From CAZWSX01 sp964636985 (GTDB taxonomy: Bacteria; Planctomycetota; Planctomycetia; Pirellulales; Pirellulaceae), in assembly GCA_964636985.1 (NCBI GenBank), contig CAZWSX010000038.1, forward strand, positions 1 through 53,679: 53,679 nucleotides of DNA, read 5' to 3'. A model generated the notes under the pieces. That model had not been told where the DNA came from. It saw only the letters and a list, made by a program, of their open reading frames with translations, and did not search any database. The translations under genes were made by a program, and so were the position numbers. Shown here in pieces: positions 36,170 to 45,791 of the stretch (its first letter is position 1; the number at the start of each line of letters is the position of its first letter).

Positions 36170-39100
36170 ATGCGTTTCTGGCTGGGTTTAGTTCTTGTTG
36201 GTCTGTTCTTGCCTTTTGCGGCGGCTGACGATCAACAAGTCGCGCCGCCGCTGAAAGTTCCAGAGGGTTTCGAAGTTTCGCTCTATGCGGACGACGATCT
36301 GGCGCACGACATCTATTCGATGACGCTCGACGCGCAGGGGCGGGTGGTCGTGGCGGGGGCGAACTACGTCAAGACGCTGCACGACGAAGATAACGACGGC
36401 CGCGCCGACAAGGCGACGTTGCTTTCGACGAAGCCCGCCAGCGGCGCGCATGGGTTGGTCTTTCTGGGGAACGACCTCTATTGCACGGGCGACGAAAGCG
36501 TGATGTGCCTGCGGGACGCTGACGGCGATGGCCAAGTGGATGGCGAGCCGAAAATTCTGACGAAACTCAAGCATCCGGAGCATGGCGCCAATGGACTTAC
36601 CATTGGCCCCGATGGGCGGCTGTATTTAATTTGCGGCAACGATGCGGGTGTTTCGACGGTCGATGCGCGCTCGTCTGGGTCGCCGGTGACGGAGCCAAAC
36701 TGCGGGGCCGTGGTGCGGCTGACGCTCGATGGCAAGCAGAGCCACGTCGTTGCGCATGGTTTTCGCAATCCGTACGATCTCGCTTTTGATGCCGATGGGA
36801 GATTGTGGACCGTCGACGCCGACGGCGAACGGGACCATCACTTGCCGTGGTACGCGCCGAATCGGTTGTTCGACATTGCCACGGGGCAGCATCACGGCTG
36901 GATATTGCGGGGCTGGACGCGGAGTTGGAACCGGCCGGCATCGTATTTCGATAATGTGCCGCGCGAGATCGAAGTGGGACGGGGATCGCCGACGGGCATG
37001 GCCGTGTATCGGCATGAGACCTTTCCGTCCAAGTATCACAATGTTCCGTTCAGCGTTTGCTGGACCTTCGGCCGTGTGTACGCGTTCCCGTTTGCCGACC
37101 CCGAGGACGGCAAGGCCAGGCATCGCGTGATGGAAACGTTTGTCGAAACGACGGGAACCGTCGGATTCGCGCCGGTCGATATCGCGGTTGGCAAGGAAGG
37201 GGAGATGTACATCGCGATTGGCGGGCGTCGGACTCGCGGCGGTGTGTTTGTGGTCCGGTACGTGGGCGATGGCGAGGAAAACTCGCGCTGGACCAACAAC
37301 CGGAAGGCGCTCGAACAACCAACACTCGCCATCGACGCCGTCCTCGCTCATCCGCAGCCGCTAGATGCGTGGGCGCGAGCTAGATGGATGCCCGCGGCCA
37401 AGGATTTGGGGCCGGAGGCATTTGTTATTGCCGCATCCGACACGTTGCGCGAAGTGCCGCAGCGCGTGCGGGCGATCGAGATTCTGCGAGAGTTGTTTCC
37501 CGACAACCTCGGCGAGGTACGCGATCGTTTGAAAGTGTCGCGCTCGACGCCGCCGCAGGTTTTGACGCGATTGGCGTGGTCGCTCGACCGGGGACCGCAA
37601 CTGGGACGGGCAATTCCGGAGGATATCGCGGCGCTGGCGGCGCTCACACGTCGCGATGACCCGCACGTGCAACGCGCCGCTTGGGAGGCTTTGACTTCGC
37701 TGCAAAGGGAGAAATCATCGAAGGTGCCCGACGCCAATTGGGCGGGGATGCTTAATTCCTCGGATCGGCAACTACGAGCCGCCGCGCTATCGGCATGGGG
37801 GCGGTGGCAGCCGGATGAATCGGCCTATTTTTCTCCTGAATCGTCGAACCAACCCATGTGGCAGAAAACCTGGTCACAGAGTTTGCGACAATTCGCTTTA
37901 GCTAAAATGGACCCTGAAGATTGCCGCAAGCAACTGGAAGCGTTCTTAGAAGCGATCAAAACCGCACCCGGCGACGAACGCGCGCTTGATCTTTTGCGTC
38001 TGGCTGTGCTTTCGTTGGGCGATATTACGTTCGAGCCGGTCAAGGACGAGCCCGTTGGCCCGCTGCCGACGGGCTATACGCTCAAGAAAAGCTACTCAAG
38101 CGAGGAACTGGAAAAGCTCGTTCCCGCTGCTCTCTTGGTGAAACTGTGCGACGCTTTTCCGACTAAACAGCGTGAACTTGATCGGGAACTCGCCAGGCTG
38201 CTTGGTTTGCTTAAAGTTCCAGGTGCGACATCGCAATTGGATTCGAAGCTTGCCGCGCAGGTGACGGCTGAAACGTCTCCTCCGGACGATATCCACTGGC
38301 TGATGTGCATGAGTTGGCTGTCAGGGCCAATCAATAACGAAGCAACGGGTGACGTTGCGGCCGCGATCGCGAGCTTGGAACCGAAGATGCGGGCTGCCAA
38401 GGCTTATTCCAGCCGGAACTGGCCCGAGTGTGTCGGTCGAACTGCGGCCGCGATTATTGCCCGCAATCCGCAGGTGGCCAGCAAGATATTCCAGCACCCG
38501 TCTTGGCGTTACCCCGAGCAGGCTGCGCTGGCCATTCACTTTGAAAAAGCGGACCGTCAGGCGGCGGCTCGTGCTCTGCTCAAGGCAACGCAAAAAGAAT
38601 CCGACGAGGAACTGCGGTGGACCACCGATCTGGCTCAAATCGTGGCCGAATTGCCAGCCGAGGAAGGTTTGCCTGCGCTGCGCAAAGTCTTTGACGAACC
38701 GGCTCTACGGGATACGATTGCCCTCCATTTGGCGAAGGCTAAACTGCCCGAGGACCGGGCTAAATTGGTGGAGTCGCTCTCGTCGATCCAGCCTGATGTG
38801 GTGGAAGCCGCGGCGAGCGGACTGTTGAGCATGCGGGTCGATCCCACGAAGGACGATCTGGAGACGCTGGTGGACGCTTTTCGCCAGTCGACGACGGCTG
38901 CGAACTTAGTTCAATCGCGAATCACGCTTTCGAAGTTGCTGACGAAGTGGACCAAATTGTCGCCGCAAGCGACTGACGAGAAGGATGCGGCAAAACTCCT
39001 GGCGGCGTGGCGTGAGGAACTGGCGAAGCCGTTTCCAGAACTTGCCAAACGGCTGGTCGATGGGCTGCAAACTTCGCCTGAGGCGTGGCAGAAGAGATTG

Positions 39101-39529
39101 GCTGCGATTGATTGGTCGATGGGACAAGCGGATCGCGGCCGCGTTAGCTACGAGAAGCGCCAGTGCATTCGCTGTCACGCGGGATCGAGTCCCTTGGGCC
39201 CCGATCTCAAGGGAGTCGCTCAGCGACTTTCTCGTAACGATTTGCTGGCGGCGATCATCGATCCCAATAAAGAGGTTGCGCCGCTGTACCAGACGACCAT
39301 CGTCGAGACGGCGAGCGGGACCTCCGTGCATGGGATCATCGTATATGAGTCGCCCGATGCGACGATGGTTAAGGTTTCGCCCGACAATACGGTTCGGATT
39401 GCGGGTCAGGAAATCGTCGCCATGCGCAAGAGCCGACAATCGCTGATGCCTGTGGGACTTTTGAACGAAATTGGCGATCAGGAATTAGCGGATTTGTTTG
39501 CGTTTATTGCGGCAAACCAAGGTCGCTGA
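36170..39529 (+). CDS. PVC-type heme-binding CxxCH protein with propeller and HEAT regions
   Basis: 1119 residues with a Sec signal peptide (FWLGLVLVGLFLPFAAA). Residues about 30-380 form a membrane-bound-dehydrogenase-type beta-propeller typical of the PVC group (PEGFEVSLYADD, SGAHGLVFLGNDLYCTGDE, GFRNPYDLAFDADGRLWTVD). A helical HEAT-like region follows to about 960. A C-terminal cytochrome c domain has CIRCH near residue 998 and closes with QSLMPVGLLNEIGDQELADL. It probably carries out a periplasmic oxidation coupled to heme c. The substrate is unknown. Confidence 0.92.
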   Translation: MRFWLGLVLVGLFLPFAAADDQQVAPPLKVPEGFEVSLYADDDLAHDIYSMTLDAQGRVVVAGANYVKTLHDEDNDGRADKATLLSTKPASGAHGLVFLGNDLYCTGDESVMCLRDADGDGQVDGEPKILTKLKHPEHGANGLTIGPDGRLYLICGNDAGVSTVDARSSGSPVTEPNCGAVVRLTLDGKQSHVVAHGFRNPYDLAFDADGRLWTVDADGERDHHLPWYAPNRLFDIATGQHHGWILRGWTRSWNRPASYFDNVPREIEVGRGSPTGMAVYRHETFPSKYHNVPFSVCWTFGRVYAFPFADPEDGKARHRVMETFVETTGTVGFAPVDIAVGKEGEMYIAIGGRRTRGGVFVVRYVGDGEENSRWTNNRKALEQPTLAIDAVLAHPQPLDAWARARWMPAAKDLGPEAFVIAASDTLREVPQRVRAIEILRELFPDNLGEVRDRLKVSRSTPPQVLTRLAWSLDRGPQLGRAIPEDIAALAALTRRDDPHVQRAAWEALTSLQREKSSKVPDANWAGMLNSSDRQLRAAALSAWGRWQPDESAYFSPESSNQPMWQKTWSQSLRQFALAKMDPEDCRKQLEAFLEAIKTAPGDERALDLLRLAVLSLGDITFEPVKDEPVGPLPTGYTLKKSYSSEELEKLVPAALLVKLCDAFPTKQRELDRELARLLGLLKVPGATSQLDSKLAAQVTAETSPPDDIHWLMCMSWLSGPINNEATGDVAAAIASLEPKMRAAKAYSSRNWPECVGRTAAAIIARNPQVASKIFQHPSWRYPEQAALAIHFEKADRQAAARALLKATQKESDEELRWTTDLAQIVAELPAEEGLPALRKVFDEPALRDTIALHLAKAKLPEDRAKLVESLSSIQPDVVEAAASGLLSMRVDPTKDDLETLVDAFRQSTTAANLVQSRITLSKLLTKWTKLSPQATDEKDAAKLLAAWREELAKPFPELAKRLVDGLQTSPEAWQKRLAAIDWSMGQADRGRVSYEKRQCIRCHAGSSPLGPDLKGVAQRLSRNDLLAAIIDPNKEVAPLYQTTIVETASGTSVHGIIVYESPDATMVKVSPDNTVRIAGQEIVAMRKSRQSLMPVGLLNEIGDQELADLFAFIAANQGR

Positions 39530-39658
39530 CGAAAACCATTTGAGGCAAGTGCGGTATCTTATCGTGCACCCTTTGTGCGAGAACGGATTTTCCAAAGTCG
39601 AATTGCCCCGGGCGCCTGAAAATCTATTCCGCCCGTCGATGTTCAAGGTAGTTTCCCT

Positions 39659-41419
39659 ATGACCCAAACGGCCGAAGTTGATGTTCCGCCGGCAAAAGAG
39701 AGTTCTCCGCGTCCTCAGCCTCCGCAGCGGCTTGTTCCGGGGTGGTTTGGTTTGAGCGTGATCGTCTTTATGGCGGCGGTCATTGTGGCGGCTCGGTTTT
39801 TTCGATCGTCTTTTGACTGGCTTTTTGTCGACGAGGCGGTCGCCAACTTGGCGACTCTCATTTCCGGTGCCATCGCCGTTTTTACGTTCTGGCTTTGGTT
39901 CGTCTTTCGAAGCACCTACTCCTTGGTTGGCAGGCGGATCGCGTTCTTTGCGTTAGTGGGTTTGGTCGGGGGAATTGTGGGGACCATTCGAATCGATAGC
40001 GTCGATGGGTACATGATTCCCCAAAAGTGGCGGTTCGCCTGGCAATTGCCTGACGATGTGGTGAATCGCCGGCAACTCGATACGCGTTTTGTGAGTTCAT
40101 CGTCGCCGGCGCCGACCCGCGAGTCCGAAAAGCCAGTGACCGAGGAAACATCACTTCCGCCTGAGCCTGTAACGAAAGACGACTTCACGGGGTTCCTCGG
40201 TAACGAGCGCACCAACTATATCGCGGATGCAAAGTTGGAGGATTGGCCCAACAACTCGCTGAAAGAACTGTGGCGGAAGCCGGTCGGGGCTGGGTGGTGT
40301 GCCTTTGCCGTTAAGGGGAACCGCGCCGTCACGATGGAACAAGACGCCGACCACGAGTGGACCACCTGCTACGACGTGCGGATTGGGGAGCCGCTATGGG
40401 GCAAATCGGTTAAGGGGCGCCACGAGAATCCGCTCGGCGGGGTGGGACCGCGGAGTACCCCGACGATCGATGGGAACTATGTCTACTCGCTGGGCGCGAC
40501 CGGCGTCCTCCAGTGCCTCAAACTTGATAGTGGCGAAGTGGTTTGGACCGACGATTTACTCAAGCGGTACTACAGCTCGATTGATCCCGGCGACAGCGAC
40601 GCCGCGCGATTGAAACGCCAACAAGCGGCCGAAGTGTTGGTGCAGTGGGGATACACGAGTTCCCCTTTGATTTACGAAAACCTCGTCATCGTGCAGGGTG
40701 GTGGTCCGGTTGTCGACGGCAAGTTCCAGGGGAAATCGCTGATCGCCTTCGACAAGCTCAGCGGCCAAGTGGTTTGGGAAGGAGGCGACCAGCAAATTGC
40801 GTACGTGTCGCCGGTCATCTTCAAGATCGACGACAAAGACCAGGTTGTGATCGTGAACGAAGCGACGATCACGGGACACGATCCGAAGACCGGCGAGACA
40901 TTATGGTCGTTTCCCTGGAAGGGGACGTCGAATCAGGATGCCAACAATTCGCAACCGCACTTGATTGGGCCCAATCGCATCTTCATTTCGAAGGGGTATT
41001 TCCTGGGGAGTGCCGTATTCGGCCTGTTGGGGGACGAATCGGGGAAGTATGACGCGACCGAAGATTGGCAAAATCTGCGGATGCTCAAGACAAAATTCAC
41101 CAACGTCACGATCGTCAATGGCTATGCGTACGGGCTGTCGGACGGCATTATGGAGTGTGGCAACCTGGAGACGGGAAAAAGCGAGTGGAAAAGCCGCAAG
41201 GGGAACTTTGGCCACGGCCAGGTGCTTGGTGTCGGCGACCGCATCATCGTTCTCGGTGAAAAGGGAGAACTGGGACTGATTGCCGCCGATCCCAAGCAGT
41301 ACAAGGAACTGGCCCGCTTCCAAGCCCTGCAAGGAAAGACCTGGAACTCGATTTGCCTGGCCGGAAAACGACTGCTGATCCGCAACGCCGAAGAGGCTGT
41401 TTGCTACGAACTTCCTTAA
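39659..41419 (+). CDS. PQQ-like beta-propeller membrane protein
   Basis: 586 residues. The first 50 are Pro-rich and cytoplasmic, followed by three membrane helices (LSVIVFMAAVIVAARFF, LISGAIAVFTFWLWFVF, IAFFALVGLVGGIVGTI). From about residue 175 there is a PQQ-like beta-propeller with repeated G-E/D-x-x-W endings (RIGEPLWGK, DSGEVVWTD, KTGETLWSF). These proteins are widespread in planctomycetes. Whether PQQ is bound or the fold is a scaffold is unclear. Only 6 bp separate it from the SDR of the cofactor cluster, so it may share a transcript with it. Confidence 0.85.
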   Translation: MTQTAEVDVPPAKESSPRPQPPQRLVPGWFGLSVIVFMAAVIVAARFFRSSFDWLFVDEAVANLATLISGAIAVFTFWLWFVFRSTYSLVGRRIAFFALVGLVGGIVGTIRIDSVDGYMIPQKWRFAWQLPDDVVNRRQLDTRFVSSSSPAPTRESEKPVTEETSLPPEPVTKDDFTGFLGNERTNYIADAKLEDWPNNSLKELWRKPVGAGWCAFAVKGNRAVTMEQDADHEWTTCYDVRIGEPLWGKSVKGRHENPLGGVGPRSTPTIDGNYVYSLGATGVLQCLKLDSGEVVWTDDLLKRYYSSIDPGDSDAARLKRQQAAEVLVQWGYTSSPLIYENLVIVQGGGPVVDGKFQGKSLIAFDKLSGQVVWEGGDQQIAYVSPVIFKIDDKDQVVIVNEATITGHDPKTGETLWSFPWKGTSNQDANNSQPHLIGPNRIFISKGYFLGSAVFGLLGDESGKYDATEDWQNLRMLKTKFTNVTIVNGYAYGLSDGIMECGNLETGKSEWKSRKGNFGHGQVLGVGDRIIVLGEKGELGLIAADPKQYKELARFQALQGKTWNSICLAGKRLLIRNAEEAVCYELP

Positions 41420-41425
41420 GAACTC

Positions 41426-42229
41426 ATGACGACCTTGCCTGCCGCTAGACCTCTCGATGGCCAATTCGCCGTAGTCACGGGAGCTTCCAGCGGCATCGGG
41501 CGAGCGATCGCGGTGGAACTTGCTTCTCGCGGCGCCAGCGTTCTGATTCATGCACGAGAGAATCGCCAAGGCTTGGCTGAAACGGCCAAGACCATTCGGG
41601 CGCTAGGTGTGCGCTGTGATGAAACATTTGCGGACTTGTCGACCCAACAAGGCCAGGACGAATTGGCCGATGCCGCTCTGGCGTGGCAGCCCGATCTTCA
41701 CATTTGGGTGAACAATGCCGGGGCCGACGTTCTGACGGGCGACGCGGCGAAGCTCTCTTTCGAAGAAAAATTCGAGCTCGTTTGGAAGGTCGACGTCGTG
41801 GCGACGATGCGGCTTTCGCGGCGCATCGGCCGCGCGATGTCGGAAGCGAAGTCGGAAACAAAGCCTGGGCAGGATCGGTGCATTGTCAACGTGTCGTGGG
41901 ACCAGGCGCAGCATGGCATGGCTGGCGACAGTGGCGAGATGTTCGCGGCGACCAAAGGGGCAATTGCCGCGTTTAGCAAGAGTCTGGCCCAATCGCTTGC
42001 GCCGCACGTTCGCGTGAACTGCGTGGCGCCTGGCTGGATCGAAACTTCGTGGGGGCAGACGGCGTCGCAAGCTTGGCGTGAGCGGGCCGCGCGCGAATCG
42101 CTGGTTGGCCGCTGGGGGAAGCCTGAGGACGTGGCGTTGGCCGTGGCGTACCTGGCTTCGCCGCAGGCGGCGTTCATCAACGGGCAAGTCCTGCCAGTCA
42201 ACGGCGGCTTTCGCTTCGGTCAAACGTAA
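41426..42229 (+). CDS. Short-chain dehydrogenase/reductase lacking the catalytic tyrosine
   Basis: 267 residues with a Rossmann fold. The NAD(P) motif TGASSGIGRA sits near residue 20 and NNAGADV in the middle, with Ser157 as the usual catalytic serine. The usual YxxxK reads FAATK, with Phe173 and Lys177, so the proton-donating tyrosine is absent. It may bind a pterin or dinucleotide without ordinary SDR catalysis, or use another residue. The stop overlaps the start of the DHPS-like gene (TAATG), so the two are coupled, which supports a role in the cofactor pathway. Family known; specific function not. Confidence 0.85.
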   Translation: MTTLPAARPLDGQFAVVTGASSGIGRAIAVELASRGASVLIHARENRQGLAETAKTIRALGVRCDETFADLSTQQGQDELADAALAWQPDLHIWVNNAGADVLTGDAAKLSFEEKFELVWKVDVVATMRLSRRIGRAMSEAKSETKPGQDRCIVNVSWDQAQHGMAGDSGEMFAATKGAIAAFSKSLAQSLAPHVRVNCVAPGWIETSWGQTASQAWRERAARESLVGRWGKPEDVALAVAYLASPQAAFINGQVLPVNGGFRFGQT

Positions 42230-43665
42230 TGTCCCCAGCGCACATTCATTTCGTTACCGGTCGACTGGCTGAATTCGCTTTGCGAGCGATGGTGGACGAA
42301 CTCTCGACGGAGCTCGGCTTTGCGGCGACCATCGACGTTTTGCCGATTACCGTGGCCGCGCTGATGACGCCGTCTTGGATCGCCAAGCGAATGCACGTTC
42401 CTGAGGGGACGACGCGGGTCATTCTTCCGGGTTACTGCGAAGGGGACCTGGGCGAAATTCAATCGCACTTGCCGTCAAACGTTCCGGTCGAGCGTGGCCC
42501 GCGCGATCTGCGGCAGTTGCCGAGCTTCTTTGGGCAGAAGCCGGTGGCCGACGACTACGGTCAGTACGACATCGAAATTCTGGCGGAGATTAATAATGCG
42601 CCCCGCTTGTCGATGGACGAAATTGTTTCGACAGCGAAACGTTATCGCGACGATGGGGCGAATCTGATTGATGTCGGTTGTTCGCCGGGGCATGTTTGGA
42701 TGGAAGTCGGCGATTGCGTCAAGCGGCTCAAGGAAATGGGCTTGCGCGTGAGCGTGGATAGCCTGCAGCCGCAGGAGATCGAAATCGCGGCCAAGGCCGG
42801 GGCAGAACTGGTCCTCAGCGTGAACAGCACCAATCGGGAATGCGCGCCGGATTGGGGAATCGAAGTGGTCGCAATCCCCGACGACTTCGCGACTTTTGGG
42901 GGGCTTGAGGAAACCATCGACTACCTGGCAGAACGGCGGGTGCCGCTGCGCGTCGACCCGATTTTGGAACCGATTGGGTTTGGATTTGCGGCGAGTCTTG
43001 CGCGGTACATGGAAGTGCGTCGCAAGTGGCCTGAAGCCGCCATGATGATGGGGATTGGCAATCTGACCGAGTTGACCGACGTCGATTCGGCTGGTGTCAA
43101 TGTTTTGCTGCTAGCGATTTGCCAGGAGTTCAACGTCGGGAGCGTACTCACCACGGAGGTGATCAACTGGGCGCGCAGCAGCGTTAAAGAATGCGACTTG
43201 GCGAGGAAGCTGGTTCGGTACGCCATCGAACACAAGGTTCCGCCGAAGCACCTGGAAGCCAATCTGGTTTGTCTGCGCGATCCGAAGGTTCCACAGTATG
43301 GCAACGACAACTTGCAGCAGCTGGCCGCGCGGATCAAAGACAACAACTATCGCGTCTTTGTCGACGGCGGGAAGCTGCACGTGATCTCGGGCGGACTCCA
43401 CCTGAGCGGCGACGATCCGTTTTTGTTGTTCGATGAACTGCTCCATCCGGAAAAGTTTGCTGACACGGCACGCAAGACGCCCACGAATATCGACGCGGGC
43501 CACGCGTTTTATCTGGGATTCGAGATGGCCAAGGCCCTCACGGCATTGACGCTGGGAAAGGACTATCGCCAAGATGAGGCTCTCAACTGGGGCCACCTGA
43601 CGCGTCCCGAAGAGAGCCATCGCCTGCGCCGCGAGACGAGCCATGGCGACCGTAAGCCGACCTAG
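42229..43665 (+). CDS. DHPS-like protein with DUF6513 N-terminal domain (H4MPT-associated)
   Basis: 478 residues. Residues 1-110 match the DUF6513-type region (HIHFVTGRLAEFALR, MTPSWIAKRM, VILPGYCEGDL). From about 110 a dihydropteroate-synthase-like TIM barrel follows (DIEILAEINNAPRLS, GANLIDVGCSPG, LRVSVDSLQPQEI, VLSVNSTN). Proteins of this kind are found with H4MPT genes in methylotrophs, archaea and planctomycetes; a role in joining the pterin to the arylamine part is plausible but unproven. It begins inside the SDR stop codon and is followed 15 bp later by pabB. Confidence 0.88.
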   Translation: MSPAHIHFVTGRLAEFALRAMVDELSTELGFAATIDVLPITVAALMTPSWIAKRMHVPEGTTRVILPGYCEGDLGEIQSHLPSNVPVERGPRDLRQLPSFFGQKPVADDYGQYDIEILAEINNAPRLSMDEIVSTAKRYRDDGANLIDVGCSPGHVWMEVGDCVKRLKEMGLRVSVDSLQPQEIEIAAKAGAELVLSVNSTNRECAPDWGIEVVAIPDDFATFGGLEETIDYLAERRVPLRVDPILEPIGFGFAASLARYMEVRRKWPEAAMMMGIGNLTELTDVDSAGVNVLLLAICQEFNVGSVLTTEVINWARSSVKECDLARKLVRYAIEHKVPPKHLEANLVCLRDPKVPQYGNDNLQQLAARIKDNNYRVFVDGGKLHVISGGLHLSGDDPFLLFDELLHPEKFADTARKTPTNIDAGHAFYLGFEMAKALTALTLGKDYRQDEALNWGHLTRPEESHRLRRETSHGDRKPT

Positions 43666-43680
43666 TTTTCCGGAGTAGTC

Positions 43681-45087
43681 GTGAGTCCGCCGAGCCGCTC
43701 GCTCCCGGTCGTGGAAGAACTGACGCCTTTGCCCACTTTTGACGATGCTTTCGCGCGCTTCGCGGGGCAGCGGCACTGCGTCGCTTTCGATAGCGCGATG
43801 CGTCACGAGGCGCTGGGGCGATGGTCGTTTCTCGCGGCCGATCCGTTTGACTTTTGGACGACCCCCGCGTTTGAAAAGGACCCGCTGGCGGGACTCGAAG
43901 CACGGCTTGCTCCGTGGAAATTGGAAGCGGAACCGTCGTTGCCCCCCTTTAATGGCGGCGCGGCTGGGATCTTGAGTTACGAGTTAGGCGCGTCCTACGA
44001 AGCGACACCGCGCTCGCGATTTGATGAATTTCAATTTCCGGCGCTCGCGATTGGCCTGTACGACACCGTCATCGCCTGGGATCACCAGGCGGAGAAGGCG
44101 TGGATTGTGTCGCATGGGTTTCCGGAGACTTCGGTCGAGGCGCGGTGTGCCCGGGCTCGCTTGCGGATCGACCAGTTTCGCTCCTGGCTGAGTGGCCCAA
44201 TCCCCGGTCCTCGCAAGCAACACCAAGCTCCCCTTTCGCTGGCGCCGCAATTTCCAACGGCGGCTTCGGAAGCTGTTACGAGCAATTTCTCGAAAGAGCA
44301 GTATCTTGCGGCGGTCGAACGAGCCGTCGAGTACATCCACGCGGGAGATGTGTTTCAGGTCAATCTTTCGCAGCGGTTACTGCACACGGCGGATGACGAT
44401 TCGCCGAGCCTCTATCGACGATTGCGGCAGCGCAACCCGGCGCCGTTTGCGGGGTATTTCGACGCGGGTGATTGGCAGGTGATGAGTGCTTCGCCGGAGC
44501 GGTTCCTTAAGGTTGAAGGCGGCCTGGTCGAGACGCGGCCGATCAAGGGAACGCGCCGGCGGTATTGGCTACCCGAGGCGGACCTGTTTTCGGGCGATGA
44601 ACTACAACTCAACGAAAAGGATCGCGCGGAAAATGTGATGATCGTCGACTTGTTGCGAAACGATCTATCGCGAGTCTGCTTTGACGATTCGGTTTGTGTC
44701 GAAAAGCTTTGCAGCGTCGAGAATTATCAGTTCGTCCAGCACTTGGTTTCGGTGATTGTGGGGAAACTGCGGCCGCAATACTCGGCGAGCGATTTGCTTC
44801 GCGCGGCGTTTCCTGGGGGCTCGATTACCGGCGCCCCAAAGGCGCGGGCGATGGAAATCATTACCGAGTTGGAGCCAACCGCGCGCGGCCCCTACTGTGG
44901 AGCTTTGGGGTACATTGGTTTCGACGGCAACATGGATACCAATATCCTCATCCGCACGGCCACGGCGGCAGGTGGTTGGTGGCAGTTTCCGGTTGGCGGC
45001 GGCATTGTGGCCGCGTCCGACCCGCAAAGCGAATACGACGAAACGTGGCACAAAGCGGCCGGCATGCTGCGAGCCCTGACTCCTTAG
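43681..45087 (+). CDS. pabB: Aminodeoxychorismate synthase component I
   Basis: 468 residues from a GTG with GGAG seven bases upstream. It converts chorismate and ammonia to 4-amino-4-deoxychorismate, the precursor of p-aminobenzoate. The chorismate-binding region contains VFQVNLSQRLL, the signature TRPIKGTRRR with Lys289 (anthranilate synthase has Ala here, so PabB is favoured), and GGSITGAPKARAMEII near residue 380. Its glutaminase partner PabA starts 15 bp downstream. No pabC-like lyase was recognised in the window. Confidence 0.95.
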   Translation: MSPPSRSLPVVEELTPLPTFDDAFARFAGQRHCVAFDSAMRHEALGRWSFLAADPFDFWTTPAFEKDPLAGLEARLAPWKLEAEPSLPPFNGGAAGILSYELGASYEATPRSRFDEFQFPALAIGLYDTVIAWDHQAEKAWIVSHGFPETSVEARCARARLRIDQFRSWLSGPIPGPRKQHQAPLSLAPQFPTAASEAVTSNFSKEQYLAAVERAVEYIHAGDVFQVNLSQRLLHTADDDSPSLYRRLRQRNPAPFAGYFDAGDWQVMSASPERFLKVEGGLVETRPIKGTRRRYWLPEADLFSGDELQLNEKDRAENVMIVDLLRNDLSRVCFDDSVCVEKLCSVENYQFVQHLVSVIVGKLRPQYSASDLLRAAFPGGSITGAPKARAMEIITELEPTARGPYCGALGYIGFDGNMDTNILIRTATAAGGWWQFPVGGGIVAASDPQSEYDETWHKAAGMLRALTP

Positions 45088-45102
45088 ATACGACTCCTTG
45101 AA

Positions 45103-45762
45103 GTGCTTCTATTCATCGACAACTTCGATAGTTTCGTCCACAACCTGGCGCGGTACGTGCGTTGCTTGGGACATGAAACGCTTGTCGTCCGCAACGACGC
45201 GATTGATCTGGCTACGGTCAGCCAACTGAAACCGCAAGCTATTATCCTGTCGCCTGGGCCATGCACGCCGAACGAAGCGGGCTGTTGCTTGGATGTGGTC
45301 AAGCGATTTGCGAATGAGATCCCGATGCTCGGTGTTTGCCTTGGTCATCAGGCGATCGGCCAGGCATTCGGGGCGAAAATCGTTCGCGGTCCCTTCCCAG
45401 TTCATGGCCGTTCGAGCGAGATTACTCACCACGGAAATGGCTTGTTCCAAGGTCTTCCGCAGCCGATGACGGTAGGGCGGTACCACTCGCTGGTGATCGA
45501 CCGCGATTCGCTGCCGGCGGAACTGGAGGCCACGGCTGCGACGAGTGATGGCGTGATCATGGCGGTGGCCCATCGCCGCTGGCCGGTCTACGGGGTGCAG
45601 TTTCACCCGGAGTCGGTTCTGACGGTGGGGGGATATCAGATCCTTGTCAATTTTCTCCGCCTGGCGGGGATCGAAACTTCGACTGGGATTCCAGACCTTG
45701 CGGGCGAAATCCGACCGGTGCATGCTGACGAGAACTCGTACTCGTACGTGCCGGTTGCCTAA
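45103..45762 (+). CDS. pabA: Aminodeoxychorismate synthase glutamine amidotransferase component
   Basis: 219 residues from a GTG. A class I glutamine amidotransferase: the nucleophilic Cys is in LGVCLGHQAIG and the His-Glu pair is in VQFHPESV. The N-terminus (IDNFDSFVHNLARY) is the family hallmark. It supplies ammonia to PabB just upstream. It could also serve anthranilate synthase, but no trpE or trpD is adjacent. The last 25 residues are unusual and hydrophilic. Confidence 0.94.
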   Translation: MLLFIDNFDSFVHNLARYVRCLGHETLVVRNDAIDLATVSQLKPQAIILSPGPCTPNEAGCCLDVVKRFANEIPMLGVCLGHQAIGQAFGAKIVRGPFPVHGRSSEITHHGNGLFQGLPQPMTVGRYHSLVIDRDSLPAELEATAATSDGVIMAVAHRRWPVYGVQFHPESVLTVGGYQILVNFLRLAGIETSTGIPDLAGEIRPVHADENSYSYVPVA

Positions 45763-45791
45763 AACCTCCCATGGCGTAAGGATTTCGTGGC

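Noticed and set aside
45109..45723. 204-residue minus-strand frame opposite pabA
   Set aside because: pabA has its catalytic Cys, His and Glu and the family N-terminus; the reverse frame has none.
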